Shown: positions 38,963-48,114 of the stretch, in pieces
Numbering within the stretch: the stretch's first letter is position 1
How the letters are laid out: the number at the start of each line of letters is the position of its first letter
Source of the DNA: Azospirillum rugosum
Lineage (GTDB): Bacteria; Pseudomonadota; Alphaproteobacteria; Azospirillales; Azospirillaceae
DNA length: 64,000 bases
Direction: 5' to 3'
Assembly (NCBI RefSeq): GCF_017876155.1
Contig: NZ_JAGINP010000023.1
Location: forward strand, 62,001-126,000
Notes under the pieces: generated by a model
The model's database searches: none
Seen by the model: the letters and a program-made list of their open reading frames with translations, nothing else
Told to the model about the DNA's origin: nothing
Position numbers and translations under genes: made by a program

Positions 38963-41338
38963 TTGCGTGACAGGTTCCGCGTGACGGAGGGACGGTTCGA
39001 ACCGCCGGCCGGGTCCACTGGACGCCGGGGCGGGCGCTTGCGCCTTCACACCATGACGATGCTGACCGCGCTGGCGACCGGCGCGCTGATGATCGGGCTT
39101 GTCCTGGCGGTCGGCGGGGCCTTCCAGCGCGTGCTCGACCTCGCGGGCGAGGCGGAGGACGCCATCGTGCCGCGCATCACCCGCCAGCAGGAATACGCGG
39201 TCTTCGCCGCCCGCATGGGCCAGTTGGCGGAGGCCGTGCTGCGCTCCCACGCGGCGCAGGACCGCGCCCGCGCGCTCGACGAGGCGCAGGCCCTGGCCAA
39301 CCGCTTCGCGACGGCGACCGACCCGGTCCTGCAGAGCCGGCTGGACCAGGCGCTCCAGGCCCTGCGGCGGACCGCGGACCGGGCCAACGGCATCGACGCC
39401 AAGGCCGCCGCCGTGGCCCGGCTGCGCGCGCGGGGCAGCGAGGCCTACCGGCGCCTGCTGCACGCTGGCGCGCCGCTGTCGGTGCAGGAACCGGTCTTCC
39501 ACGTGCTGGAGGTGATGGGCGACGCGGCGGTCACGCCCGACCCCGCGCGGGTGGACGAGTTGAACCAGCGCTTCCGCTCCCACGCGGTCGCGGTGCTGGA
39601 GGCGTTGCCGCGGCTGCGCCCGGACGACCGGGAGCCCCTGCTGTCCATCGTGCCGGAGCTGGAGGCGCTGGGCGGCGTGTTCGCGCTGCGGCGGGAGATG
39701 CTGTCCGACCAGGCCATGATGGGCCTGGACACGGAGATCGCGCACGGCGTCCTGAACGACCTGTCGGAAGGGCTGACCGCCGACGCCGCCACCGGCACCC
39801 AGCGCATGGCCGAGACGCTGACCGCCCAGGCCGAGAGCGGGCTGCTGATCGTCGTCATCGGGCTGGGCACGGCGTCGGCGGTGCAGCTTCTGCTCTACAT
39901 GCTGCTGCGCATCCATGTAGTGCGGCCGATCCGGCGGGCGTCGGAGGCGCTGTCCACCGTGCAGCAGGAGCGCCGGGCGGTGCGGCTGAAGCCCGCCCTG
40001 TTCGCGGAGCTTCAGGCCATCGCCACCAGCGTGGAGCGCTTCGGCGAGGCGCTGGTGGAGACGCACGAATACGCGGCGGCGCTGAAGGCGGGGGAGGAGC
40101 GGATGCGCGCCATCCTGGCCGCCTCGCCCTTCCCCATCGTCATCGCGCGGGTGACCGACGGCTCCGTCCTGTATTTCAACCCGCAGGCGGAGACGCTGTT
40201 CGGCACCCACGGCGCGCGGCTGACGCTGACCCGCGACGCGCGCTTCTTCGTCCACCCGCCGGACGCCGACCGGCTCGCCCACATGGTGGCGGAGCGTGGT
40301 GCCGTGGGCGACCTGGAGGTGCGCATGCGCACCGCCGACGGCCGGCCTTTCTGGGCGATGATCTCCGCCGTGGAGATCCGCGACGAGGACGAGGCGGCCA
40401 TCCTGGTCGCCGTCAACGACATCACCTTCCGCAAGCGGTCGGAGGAGGAGACGGAGGCCGCCAAGCAGCGCGCCGAGCGCGCGCTGCTTGAGCTGCGGGA
40501 AACCCAGCAAAACCTGATCCAGGCGGAGAAGATGGCCTCGCTGGGCGGGCTGGTCGCCGGCGTCGCGCACGAGGTGAACACGCCCGTGGGCATCGCGCTG
40601 ACCGGCATCACGCATCTGGCCGACCAGACCCGCCGCATCGCCCGCGGCGCGGAGGAGAACACGCTGCGCCGCGCCGACTTCACCGGCTACCTCACCATGG
40701 CGACGGAGGCCTGCCGGCTGATCGAGGGGAACCTGAACCGCGCCGTCGAGCTGATCCAGAGCTTCAAGCAGACCGCCGTCGACCAGACCAGCGAGGAGCG
40801 GCGCACCGTCGACCTGCGGCGTTACCTGGACGACGTGCTGGCCAGCCTGCACCCGCGCCTGAAGCAGACGCGCCACCGCGTCGTCGTGGACTGCCCGGAG
40901 GGGCTGTCGGTGGACAGCTACCCCGGCGCGCTGTTCCAGGCCCTGACGAACCTGGTCATGAACGCGGTGACGCACGCCTATCCCGAAGACGGCTCCGGTA
41001 CACCCAAGGCCGGCACCCTGGACATCGCCGTCACCCGGCCCAACGCCGCGGAGGTGGAGCTGCGCTTCTCCGACGACGGCTGCGGCATCCCCGCCGACCA
41101 TCTCGGCCGCATCTTCGACCCCTTCTTCACCACCCGGCGCGGCAAGGGGGGCAGCGGGCTCGGCCTGCACATCGTCTACAACATCGTGAACACGCGCCTC
41201 AAAGGCTCCATCCGGGTGGAGAGCGAAGCCGGCCGCGGCACCAGCTTCGTCCTGCGCTTCCCCGTCACGGTCGCCGCCGAGTCGACACCGGCCGAGCCGG
41301 CGGCCGAGCGGGCGCCCGAACCGGCCGCCCTTCCCTGA
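38963..41338 (+). CDS. membrane sensor histidine kinase with PAS domain
   Basis: About 791 residues from TTG 38963 (GGGGG upstream; GTG 38981 is the alternative, so the start is uncertain). A helix MLTALATGALMIGLVLAVGG, a long helical periplasmic sensor (about 55-290), a second helix LLIVVIGLGTASAVQLLLYM, HAMP, a PAS domain (about 370-490), then the H box SLGGLVAGVAHEVNTPVGIA with the extended helices of NtrB/DctB-like kinases, and the ATPase domain NLVMNAVTHAYP, FSDDGCGIP, GKGGSGLGLHIVYNIV. The response regulator is not adjacent. A terminator follows. Confidence 0.88.
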   Translation: MRDRFRVTEGRFEPPAGSTGRRGGRLRLHTMTMLTALATGALMIGLVLAVGGAFQRVLDLAGEAEDAIVPRITRQQEYAVFAARMGQLAEAVLRSHAAQDRARALDEAQALANRFATATDPVLQSRLDQALQALRRTADRANGIDAKAAAVARLRARGSEAYRRLLHAGAPLSVQEPVFHVLEVMGDAAVTPDPARVDELNQRFRSHAVAVLEALPRLRPDDREPLLSIVPELEALGGVFALRREMLSDQAMMGLDTEIAHGVLNDLSEGLTADAATGTQRMAETLTAQAESGLLIVVIGLGTASAVQLLLYMLLRIHVVRPIRRASEALSTVQQERRAVRLKPALFAELQAIATSVERFGEALVETHEYAAALKAGEERMRAILAASPFPIVIARVTDGSVLYFNPQAETLFGTHGARLTLTRDARFFVHPPDADRLAHMVAERGAVGDLEVRMRTADGRPFWAMISAVEIRDEDEAAILVAVNDITFRKRSEEETEAAKQRAERALLELRETQQNLIQAEKMASLGGLVAGVAHEVNTPVGIALTGITHLADQTRRIARGAEENTLRRADFTGYLTMATEACRLIEGNLNRAVELIQSFKQTAVDQTSEERRTVDLRRYLDDVLASLHPRLKQTRHRVVVDCPEGLSVDSYPGALFQALTNLVMNAVTHAYPEDGSGTPKAGTLDIAVTRPNAAEVELRFSDDGCGIPADHLGRIFDPFFTTRRGKGGSGLGLHIVYNIVNTRLKGSIRVESEAGRGTSFVLRFPVTVAAESTPAEPAAERAPEPAALP

Positions 41339-41346
41339 AATGGGTC

Positions 41347-41372
41347 GAGCGCGCCGGATGCCCGGCGCGCTC
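41347..41372. terminator. bidirectional hairpin between convergent genes
   Basis: GAGCGCGCC (41347-41355) and GGCGCGCTC (41364-41372) pair perfectly over an 8-base loop, eight bases after the kinase stop and before the convergent gene's stop. No long T-run, so the strength is uncertain. Confidence 0.65.
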
Positions 41373-41399
41373 CATCCAAAAGCTCTCTGCGGGTGCCGC

Positions 41400-41807
41400 T
41401 TACTGGCCGCCGCCGCTGCTGCCGCCCTGGTCGGGGCCGCAGTTGGGCGTGCCCGGCGGGCAGTGGGTCCCGGTCGCGGTCTGGTTGTCGCGCGGAACGG
41501 TGCTGCTGGTCGCGCTGCCGAGGCCGCTCGGCGCGGTGGTCTGGCCGGCCCAGCCCGACGATCCGGACATGCCCGCCGACCCCGAAGAGGTGCCGGAATA
41601 GGTGCCCGAGGACCCGGAGGTGCCCGGAGCAACAGTACCAGGCGCCATGGTGCCCGGGCCGGAGGTGGTCGATCCGGCGGACGGCGAGGTCGTGGTGCTG
41701 GGAACGGTCGGGCTCGTCGTCGTGCTGGTGCCCGTCTGGGCCAGGGCCGTGCCGGCCATCAGGGCGACCGCCGAAACGGCGCCGATCAACAGGGTACGCA
41801 TCCTCAT
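41400..41807 (-). CDS. secreted Ser/Thr/Gly-rich low-complexity protein
   Basis: 135 residues. Signal peptide MRMRTLLIGAVSAVALMAGT ends at ALAQ. The rest is Ser, Thr, Gly and Pro in repeats such as TTTSPTVPSTTTSP and APGTVAPGTSGSSGTY, with two Cys near the end (THCPPGTPNCGP). It is probably periplasmic or cell-surface and disordered. GGAG lies two bases before ATG 41807 but eight before ATG 41801, so the second may be the true start. No family known. Confidence 0.65.
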   Translation of the reverse strand: MRMRTLLIGAVSAVALMAGTALAQTGTSTTTSPTVPSTTTSPSAGSTTSGPGTMAPGTVAPGTSGSSGTYSGTSSGSAGMSGSSGWAGQTTAPSGLGSATSSTVPRDNQTATGTHCPPGTPNCGPDQGGSSGGGQ

Positions 41808-42040
41808 CGCTCCATCTGGTGGTGGCGCCGTTTTGTGGAGGCGCCTTTTCCACGGGGGGCCATGGACCTCAGCCGGTGTCGGCGGCCATGGGCGGAACGG
41901 CGGCGCGCGGCGCGGCCGTTCCCCGGCGGCGAACGGAACGGCCGAACCGTCCCGACGCGGGAGCCGAGCCCCCTTTCGCCAACCACAACAGGCGATGAGG
42001 AAATTGGTTGCGCCGGTTTTGCCGGAGGGCTGGTCAGAGC

Positions 42041-42078
42041 CGTAGGTTGGGTGGAGCGCCAGCGCAACCCAACACACG
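42041..42078. repeat. half copy of the palindromic dispersed repeat, copy D
   Basis: Only the left arm (CGTAGGTTGGGTGGAGCGCC then AGCGCAACCCAACACACG) remains. The right arm is missing and the sequence passes directly into the 3' end of the chemoreceptor gene, 16 bases from its stop codon. A degraded or incompletely formed copy. Confidence 0.85.
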
Positions 42079-42093
42079 CACGGAAGGTAAAGG

Positions 42094-43392
42094 TCAGGCG
42101 GCGCGGGTCGCCAGCTTGCGCAGATCCCGGCCCAGCTCCGCCAGGCGGTCCAGCCCCCGGCCGAGCGCGTCCAGCTCCCGGCGCAGGCCGTCGGGGCCGC
42201 CCAGGCCCTGTGACGCACCGGACAGCGTGTGGGACAGCGCGCTGCCCAGCCGGTCAAGCTCCTCCAGCAGGGAGCGCTCCTGCCCGGTGAGGTCCCGCTG
42301 CCCGGCGCCGAGTTCCCGGAGCCGGTCGGCCAGGGTGGTGAGCAGCTGGTGTTCCGCCTCCACCTTCGCCTGGGCGTCCTGTCCGGCGAGCTGCTGGGCG
42401 ATCGCCTGCTGCATGCGGTCGATGCCCTTCTGGATCACCTGGATCGCCTCGTTGGACTGGCGGGCGAGGTCGCGCACCTCGTTGGCGACGACGCGGAAGC
42501 CGTGGCCGTACTCGCCGGCGCGGGTCGCCTCGATGGCGGCGTTCAGCGCCAGCATGTTGGTCGCCGACATGATGCGGGTGATGGCGTTGACCGAGTCCTC
42601 CAGCGCGCGGGACTCCGCGACGATCTGCTCGAACCGGGTCAGGTCGTCGCCGGATTCGGCGCGGCGGCGGTCCAGATGGTCCTGGAGGCCGGCCAGCAGC
42701 GCCTGGTTTTCCGACGCGGCGCGGCGCGCGCCGTCGTCGCGGCCGGCCACCGCGCGCCCGCTGTCGCGGATGAGGCCCGTCAGCTCCGCCGCCGCCGCCT
42801 CGACCGCGGCGAGGCGGTCGCGCAGGGCCTGCGCCTCGCGCTCCGCCTGTTCCAGGGCGGCGCGGACGCGGGCGTTGGCCTGCTCCGCCATCGCAGGCAC
42901 CTCCGCGATGGCCCGTTCGGCCTCCATGGGAAGCCCCTGCGGGCGTTGCGCGAAGGCAAGCCGCGCCGCGCAGAGGTCGGCGAAGCCGTCGAGCGGCCCG
43001 GTCGCCCCGGAGTCGCGCAGCAGGCGGCGCCAGGTTTCCGAGTCGCGGTGCAGCGTGGCGAACAGGCGGTTCGCCTCCTCGTTCGTCAGCGTCTCCCCAT
43101 CGAAGGTCAGGTGCTCGTGCGGGATGAAGTTGAACAGCGACGTGACCATGGTCCGCCGCGTTTCCAGCACCCAGTACTGGACGACCATCACCGCGATGAT
43201 CGTGACGATCATGCCCAGCGCCGCGGCCGGCCCCTCCGGCACGCCGAAGCGGTGCAGCATGGCGTTCCACAAGGGGTTCAGCGACACCACCACGACGAAC
43301 ACCGGCAGGCCGATGATGAGGAGAAGCAAAGCCTGCGCCTTCAGGAAACCTCTGCCGAGCATGGCACCGTCACCGCCCTGTTCCGTCGTCAT
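42094..43392 (-). CDS. methyl-accepting chemotaxis protein without a periplasmic sensor
   Basis: 432 residues from ATG 43392 (AGGGA upstream). Two adjacent membrane helices (ALLLLIIGLPVFVVVVSL; ALGMIVTIIAVMVVQYWVL) leave only a short outer loop, so it cannot hold a classical ligand domain. A cytoplasmic region of about 80 residues (FIPHEHLTFDGETLTNEEAN) may sense instead. The signalling tip ALNAAIEATRAGEYGHGFRV, then VANEVRDLA, is well conserved for CheA/CheW contact. It should feed a chemotaxis pathway, in keeping with the cheZ gene at 20.7 kb. Confidence 0.88.
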   Translation of the reverse strand: MTTEQGGDGAMLGRGFLKAQALLLLIIGLPVFVVVVSLNPLWNAMLHRFGVPEGPAAALGMIVTIIAVMVVQYWVLETRRTMVTSLFNFIPHEHLTFDGETLTNEEANRLFATLHRDSETWRRLLRDSGATGPLDGFADLCAARLAFAQRPQGLPMEAERAIAEVPAMAEQANARVRAALEQAEREAQALRDRLAAVEAAAAELTGLIRDSGRAVAGRDDGARRAASENQALLAGLQDHLDRRRAESGDDLTRFEQIVAESRALEDSVNAITRIMSATNMLALNAAIEATRAGEYGHGFRVVANEVRDLARQSNEAIQVIQKGIDRMQQAIAQQLAGQDAQAKVEAEHQLLTTLADRLRELGAGQRDLTGQERSLLEELDRLGSALSHTLSGASQGLGGPDGLRRELDALGRGLDRLAELGRDLRKLATRAA

Positions 43393-43638
43393 GCCGTATC
43401 CCTGCGCAACCCGCCGGACGCGCCGGCCCGCCACTGCTCGCGCACTGTAAATCCACACCCGGAAAAAGGTAAAGAGAACATTGCATTTTGTTGAAGTCCC
43501 ACACGATTCCGTTGCCGCCCGCCGAACCCGGAATTGACACAGTCGGCCGGATTTACGGTAAATTTCAGTTAACCATTACACCCCTAGCCTCGGCCGCCCA
43601 TCCACGGACAGACCACACGGGCAAAGGGGCCGTCCCCC

Positions 43639-45477
43639 ATGACCAAATCCGCCATCACCCCGGCCAACGCCGCCGCTTCCCCCGGAGCCTCCGGGACGCC
43701 GATGCGGAGCCTCGCCTCGGGACTGAAGCGGCTGTACGGCACCTTCTGGCGCAACACCGCCGGCTCGCGGGGGCTGCTGGGCACCTTCCTGACCCTGCTG
43801 CTGCTGGCGCAGGTCACGCGGCTGGCCATCCCCTACCTGTTCGGCGCGGCGGTGAACGCGCTGCAATCCTCGGCCACGCAGGATCTGGGCACTGCCGGCG
43901 AGTACATGGCGCTGATGATGGGGGCGGCCGTGCTCGGCTGGGCGATGCACGGGCCCGGCCGGGTGATGGAGCGCTTCGTGGCGCTGCGGGTGCGCGGGCG
44001 CTTCGCCGACGCGCTCTACGCCAAGCTGGTCACGCTGCCGCTGGCCTGGCACGACCGCAACCATTCCGGCGAGACGATCCAGCGCATGGCCAAGGCGACC
44101 AACGCGCTGTTCGGCTTCGCGCAGCACCAGTTCATCTATTTGCAGAACCTCGTCAACCTGCTGGGGCCCATCGCGGCGCTGGTCTTCATATCCGCCCTGA
44201 CCGGCTTCGCGGCGCTGGCGGGCTACGGCGCGCTGGCCCTGCTGCTGGTCTGGTTCGACGGCACCATGGTCCGCCTGCTGACCGAGGAGAACCGGCGCGA
44301 GCGCCATTACTTCGCCGGCCTGTCGGACTGCGTCGGCAACGTCTCCACCGTGCTGACGCTGCGCCTCCAGGCGGCGACCCGCCGCGTGCTGGGCGAGCGG
44401 CTGGACCAGCTGTTCGAGCCGATCCGCCACCACATCGTGGTCAACGAGGCGAAGTGGTGCGCGGTGGACCTGCTGAACAACGCGCTGCGCTGCGGGCTGG
44501 TCGTGCTCTACGCCTGGCTGGCGTGGCGGCAGGGCGGGATGGTGCCGCTGGGCACCGCCGTCATGGTGCACCAGTACGCGCAGCAGATCGGCACGGTCGT
44601 CGGCTCCATGGCCACGCACTGGCAGGACCTCGTCCGCCATCAGGCCGACGTCGCCGGGGCCGAGGCGATCCTGACCGCCGAGCCGCGCGCCGGCGCCGCC
44701 GCCAGCCTGCCCGACGGCTGGCGGACCATCCGCGTCGAGAACCTCACCTTCCGCCACGCCGCCCGCCCCGGCGAGGCACGCCCGCGCCCGGCCCTGAACG
44801 GCGTGTCGCTGGACCTCGCGCGCGGCCGGCGCATCGCCCTGATCGGCGAGAGCGGATCTGGCAAGAGCACGCTGCTGCGCGTGCTGGCCGGCCTCTACGC
44901 CGCCGACGCCGTAGCCCTGTCGGTGGACGGCGCGGCGCGGCCGGACCTGCGCGACCTGTCCTCCGTCACCACGCTGATCCCGCAGGAGCCGCAGATCTTC
45001 GACAGCACCATCCGCCGGAACATCACCATGGGCGTCGACTACCCGCCGAGCGAGGTGGTGCGCGCCTGCCGGCTGGCGCAGCTGGGCCCGGTGCTGGAAA
45101 CGCTGCCGGCCGGGCTCGACACGCCAATCAGCGAGGGCGGCGTGAACCTGTCCGGCGGCCAGCGCCAGCGCCTGGCGCTCGCCCGCGGCATCCTCGCCGC
45201 GCAAAGCTCCAGCCTCGTCATGCTGGACGAGCCGACCAGCAGCGTCGACCCGGCGACGGAACTGCGCGTCTACGACGGCCTGCTGGAGGAGTTCCGGGAC
45301 GCCTGCGTCGTCTCCGCCATCCACCGCCTGCACCTGCTGCCGCGCTTCGACACGGTGGTGCTGATGGAGGCCGGCACGCTGGTGGACGTCGGCACGATGG
45401 ACGAGCTGCTGGCCCGCGACCAGCGCTTCCAGGCGATGTGGCGCAACTACCACGGCGCGACCCAGGCGGCGGCATAA
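43639..45477 (+). CDS. ABC exporter, fused membrane and ATPase domains
   Basis: 612 residues. Six-helix membrane domain (about 40-340) followed by an ATPase with Walker A GESGSGKST, Q-loop IPQEPQIFD, signature LSGGQRQR, Walker B LVMLDEPTSSVDPAT and a switch His in SAIHRL. This is a half-transporter of the MsbA/lipid-peptide exporter kind that works as a homodimer. Cargo is unknown. The ~90 bases upstream contain AT-rich elements (GGTAAATTTCAGTTAACC), a likely promoter. It is divergent from the chemoreceptor gene. Confidence 0.92.
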   Translation: MTKSAITPANAAASPGASGTPMRSLASGLKRLYGTFWRNTAGSRGLLGTFLTLLLLAQVTRLAIPYLFGAAVNALQSSATQDLGTAGEYMALMMGAAVLGWAMHGPGRVMERFVALRVRGRFADALYAKLVTLPLAWHDRNHSGETIQRMAKATNALFGFAQHQFIYLQNLVNLLGPIAALVFISALTGFAALAGYGALALLLVWFDGTMVRLLTEENRRERHYFAGLSDCVGNVSTVLTLRLQAATRRVLGERLDQLFEPIRHHIVVNEAKWCAVDLLNNALRCGLVVLYAWLAWRQGGMVPLGTAVMVHQYAQQIGTVVGSMATHWQDLVRHQADVAGAEAILTAEPRAGAAASLPDGWRTIRVENLTFRHAARPGEARPRPALNGVSLDLARGRRIALIGESGSGKSTLLRVLAGLYAADAVALSVDGAARPDLRDLSSVTTLIPQEPQIFDSTIRRNITMGVDYPPSEVVRACRLAQLGPVLETLPAGLDTPISEGGVNLSGGQRQRLALARGILAAQSSSLVMLDEPTSSVDPATELRVYDGLLEEFRDACVVSAIHRLHLLPRFDTVVLMEAGTLVDVGTMDELLARDQRFQAMWRNYHGATQAAA

Positions 45478-45525
45478 CGGACGGCCCCTGTTCAGACGAC
45501 CGCGCGCCGCCCATCTTCGTCCGCC

Positions 45526-46014
45526 ATGAACATCTTCTTCCTCGACCCCGACCCGGCCGAAGCCGCCCGCCTGCATTGCGACAAGCATGTCAGCAAGATG
45601 CTGGTGGAAACCGCGCAGATGCTCAGCACCGCGCTACGGCTGAACGGGTTCGACCTCGGCTACAAGGCGGCCTACGTCAACCACCCCATGACCGTCTGGG
45701 TGCGCTCCGGTGCGGCGAACTACGCCTGGGCGCTGGATCTGGCCGACGGGCTGGCGGCGGAGTTCACGCACCGATTCGGCCGCCCGCACAAGACGGCGGG
45801 CGTCCTGGAGGAGCTGCGCCACGGCGGCGACTGGCGGGCGCGGCTGGGCGAGGGCCGGTTCACGCCGGTGCCGCTGTGCATGCCGGAGCCCTACAAGGTC
45901 GCGGGCGACCCGATCGCCTCCTACCGCAACTTCTACCGCGCGGAGAAAGCCCGGTTCGCCCGCTACACCAACCGCCCCGTCCCGGACTTCATGGCCGGGG
46001 CGGCGCTGCCGTAA
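45526..46014 (+). CDS. conserved hypothetical protein (CDKHVxKM family)
   Basis: 162 residues with no membrane segment. The N-terminus MNIFFLDPDPAEAARLHCDK then HVSKMLVETAQMLSTALR, the middle YVNHPMTVWVRSGAANYAWA, and the C-terminus YRNFYRAEKARFARYTNR belong to a family I have seen in bacteria and phages without an assigned function. The conserved His, Cys, Asp, Lys and Glu near the start look catalytic. It follows the ABC exporter by 48 bases in the same direction; co-transcription is possible. Confidence 0.75.
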   Translation: MNIFFLDPDPAEAARLHCDKHVSKMLVETAQMLSTALRLNGFDLGYKAAYVNHPMTVWVRSGAANYAWALDLADGLAAEFTHRFGRPHKTAGVLEELRHGGDWRARLGEGRFTPVPLCMPEPYKVAGDPIASYRNFYRAEKARFARYTNRPVPDFMAGAALP

Positions 46015-46021
46015 CATTTCG

Positions 46022-46120
46022 CCCCCTCCCTAACCCTCCCCCGCTTGCAGCGGTGGAGGGAACTGCTGCCGCTTACCCCAGTCCCCTCTCCCGCGAAGCG
46101 GGGGAGGGTTAGGGAGGGGG
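46022..46120. repeat. GC-rich palindromic intergenic element
   Basis: The 23-base ends are perfect inverted repeats (CCCCCTCCCTAACCCTCCCC... / ...GGGGAGGGTTAGGGAGGGGG). It lies between convergent genes, seven bases after the stop of the 45526 gene. Same family as the elements at 8967, 50405, 56199 and 61620. Confidence 0.85.
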
Positions 46121-46136
46121 CCTCAGCCCGACACCT

Positions 46137-46898
46137 TTACGGCCGCGACTGAGCGACCGAGCCCGGGTCGGAGATCACCACCTCGACGCGGCGATTCTGC
46201 TGCCGGCCGGCGTCGGTGCTGTTGGAGGCGACCGGCTGCGCCTCGCCCATGCCCTGGGCGACGATGCGGCCGGGGTTGACGCCGCGCGCGGTCAGCGCGT
46301 CGCGGACGGCCATGGCGCGGGCCTCCGACAGGCGCAGGTTGGTCGAGGAGGAACCGGTGCTGTCCGTGTAGCCCTCGATCTGCAACGTGCGGTCCGGATA
46401 CTGCTGGAGGAACTGGGCCAGCCGGTCGATCCGCGTCTGCGCCCCGGAGGTCAGGTTGGCGCTGCCGGTGGAGAACAGCACGTCACCCAGCGACATGACG
46501 ATGCCGCGCTCCGTGCGCTGGGCCTGGAGGTCGCGCAGCTGCTGCTCCAGCTCCGCGTTGCGGGACTGGAGGCGGTAGGTGTCGGCGTTGGCGACGACGT
46601 TCTGCGCGCCCTTCAGCGCGGCCACGTCCTGGGCGATCTGGATCTGCCGGCTGGCGAGGTAGGCCTGGTGGTCCATCTCCGCGGCGTTGCCGTCGTTGCG
46701 CGCGGCCTCGGCCCGGCGCAGCGACTCCTCGGCCCGGCGCAGCTCCAGCGTCGCGTTGCTGGCGACCTGCGGGGTGGCGGCGGCGCTCTGGTAGGTCTGG
46801 CGCGCCTGCACCAGCGACGGGCTTTCCGCCGGGGTCGAGCAGGCGGCCAGCGCCACGGCCAGCGCGCCGAGCGATACGGCACCCAGAGACTTCTTCAT
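46137..46898 (-). CDS. OmpA-family peptidoglycan-binding lipoprotein
   Basis: 253 residues. Lipoprotein signal MKKSLGAVSLGALAVALAAC, a coiled-coil region (ELRRAEESLRRAEAARNDGN, about 60-140), then an OmpA-like domain with DVLFSTGSANLTSGAQTRID, IEGYTDSTGSSSTNLRLSEA and the end NRRVEVVI. The Asp and Arg that hold diaminopimelate are present (TDSTG, LSEAR). It anchors the outer membrane to the wall. ATG 46898 has GAGGA eight bases upstream; ATG 46913 overlaps the previous stop as ATGA and is the alternative. Confidence 0.92.
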   Translation of the reverse strand: MKKSLGAVSLGALAVALAACSTPAESPSLVQARQTYQSAAATPQVASNATLELRRAEESLRRAEAARNDGNAAEMDHQAYLASRQIQIAQDVAALKGAQNVVANADTYRLQSRNAELEQQLRDLQAQRTERGIVMSLGDVLFSTGSANLTSGAQTRIDRLAQFLQQYPDRTLQIEGYTDSTGSSSTNLRLSEARAMAVRDALTARGVNPGRIVAQGMGEAQPVASNSTDAGRQQNRRVEVVISDPGSVAQSRP

Positions 46899-46909
46899 CG
46901 CGGACGTCC

Positions 46910-47371
46910 TCATGGCGTGCCTCCCGGCGTGCGCGGCACGCTCCAATCGGAGGTTCCGCTGGTGGCCGGCGGCAGGGTCGGCGCGGCGGCGCGGGGCATG
47001 GTCCCGGTGTTGGTCGCCTGCGGGCCGGCCAGGCTGCGCACGGCGCCGGCCGCCTGCTGCGCGGTGGCGCGCTGGCTGCGGATGGTGGCGAGGTCGGCCT
47101 CGACCTGCGCCTCTTCGGCGAGGCGGCGGGCCTTGGTGCGGTCGTCGTTGCGCATGGCGTTGTCGGCCGCACCCAGCTTCTCGCGGGCGGACTGGTACTC
47201 CGCCGGGGCGTACTGGAGGGCGCCGGCCCGTTCGGCGGTCTGCACCGCCTGGGCGGAGGCGCCGAGCTGGGCGGTCGGTGGCGGAACGTCGGCGCAGGCG
47301 GCCAGCCCAGCCGCCGCCGCAAGGACGGCGGCGGCGCGCCATCCCAGGGTCGTGATTCGGGTCCGGTTCAT
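46910..47371 (-). CDS. DUF4398 lipoprotein
   Basis: 153 residues. Lipoprotein signal ends AAAAGLAACADV. The body (APAEYQSAREKLGAADNAMR, then AEEAQVEADLATIRSQRATA) is the helical DUF4398 domain, usually found immediately before an OmpA-domain lipoprotein, as here. It probably forms a coiled-coil partner at the outer membrane. ATG 47371 begins the signal peptide, with AGGAAG upstream. The downstream gene is overlapped or abutted, so expression is coupled. Confidence 0.85.
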   Translation of the reverse strand: MNRTRITTLGWRAAAVLAAAAGLAACADVPPPTAQLGASAQAVQTAERAGALQYAPAEYQSAREKLGAADNAMRNDDRTKARRLAEEAQVEADLATIRSQRATAQQAAGAVRSLAGPQATNTGTMPRAAAPTLPPATSGTSDWSVPRTPGGTP

Positions 47372-47493
47372 CGTTCGAAGGCTTCCTGGTGGGCCGGAAA
47401 AGCCGGCCGTGGTGTGCATTCGCCGGTCCAACGGACCGCAACCCCGGAAAGTTCCGCGCCCCAACCGGGTAGCGGGTTACCCGCCCCCACCGG

Positions 47494-48114
47494 TCACCCG
47501 CCGCTGCGCGACAGGCGCGCCCCGCGGCGGTGCTTCACCAGCCGCACGACGTAGAGCAGCAGAAGCGTGGCGAACAGCAGCAGCGCCCCCGGCACCATGT
47601 AGTTGGCCAGCCACGGAAAGCCGGAGCGCACGAGGTAGCCGGTGGTCGCCAGCACCAGCACCCACAGGGTCGATCCGGTGGCGGCGTAGGCCAGGAAGAC
47701 CGGGATGCGCAGCCCGCAGGCCCCGGCGGGGATGGAGATCAGCGTGCGCAGCCCCGGCAGCGGCTGGCACAGCATCACCGCGATGCCGCCGCGCCGCGCG
47801 AACCACTCCGTCGCCTGGTGCACCTGCTCCGGGCGCACGGTCAGCCAGTGGCCATAGCGGCGCAGGAATCCCTCGAACCGCTCCCGCCCCAGCAGGTGCG
47901 CGGGCAGGTACCAGATCAACTCCCCCGCCGCGGAGCCCAGCCCGCCGGCCAGCGCCACCAGCAGCAGGTTGAAGTCGCCGTTCACCGCCCCCATCCCGGC
48001 CAGCGGGATCACCGTCTCCGCCGGCACCGGCGGCAGCACGCGCGCCAGGACCAGCATCAGGAAGATGCCGGCATAGCCGAGATGCTGGACGATGTCGGTG
48101 ATCCACTGCGTCAT
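47494..48114 (-). CDS. DedA family membrane protein
   Basis: 206 residues with four to five membrane helices. PPVPAETVIPLAGMGAVNG and the GSAAGELIWYLPAHLLGRER block with its charged residues, plus the later ARRGGIAVMLCQPLPGLRTL, identify the DedA/SNARE-associated group of lipid scramblase-like proteins. Roles include undecaprenyl-phosphate or phospholipid recycling and envelope homeostasis. The ATG at 48114 lies in a CATG shared with the start of the divergent 48113 gene. AGGGAAGG is upstream. Confidence 0.92.
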   Translation of the reverse strand: MTQWITDIVQHLGYAGIFLMLVLARVLPPVPAETVIPLAGMGAVNGDFNLLLVALAGGLGSAAGELIWYLPAHLLGRERFEGFLRRYGHWLTVRPEQVHQATEWFARRGGIAVMLCQPLPGLRTLISIPAGACGLRIPVFLAYAATGSTLWVLVLATTGYLVRSGFPWLANYMVPGALLLFATLLLLYVVRLVKHRRGARLSRSGG

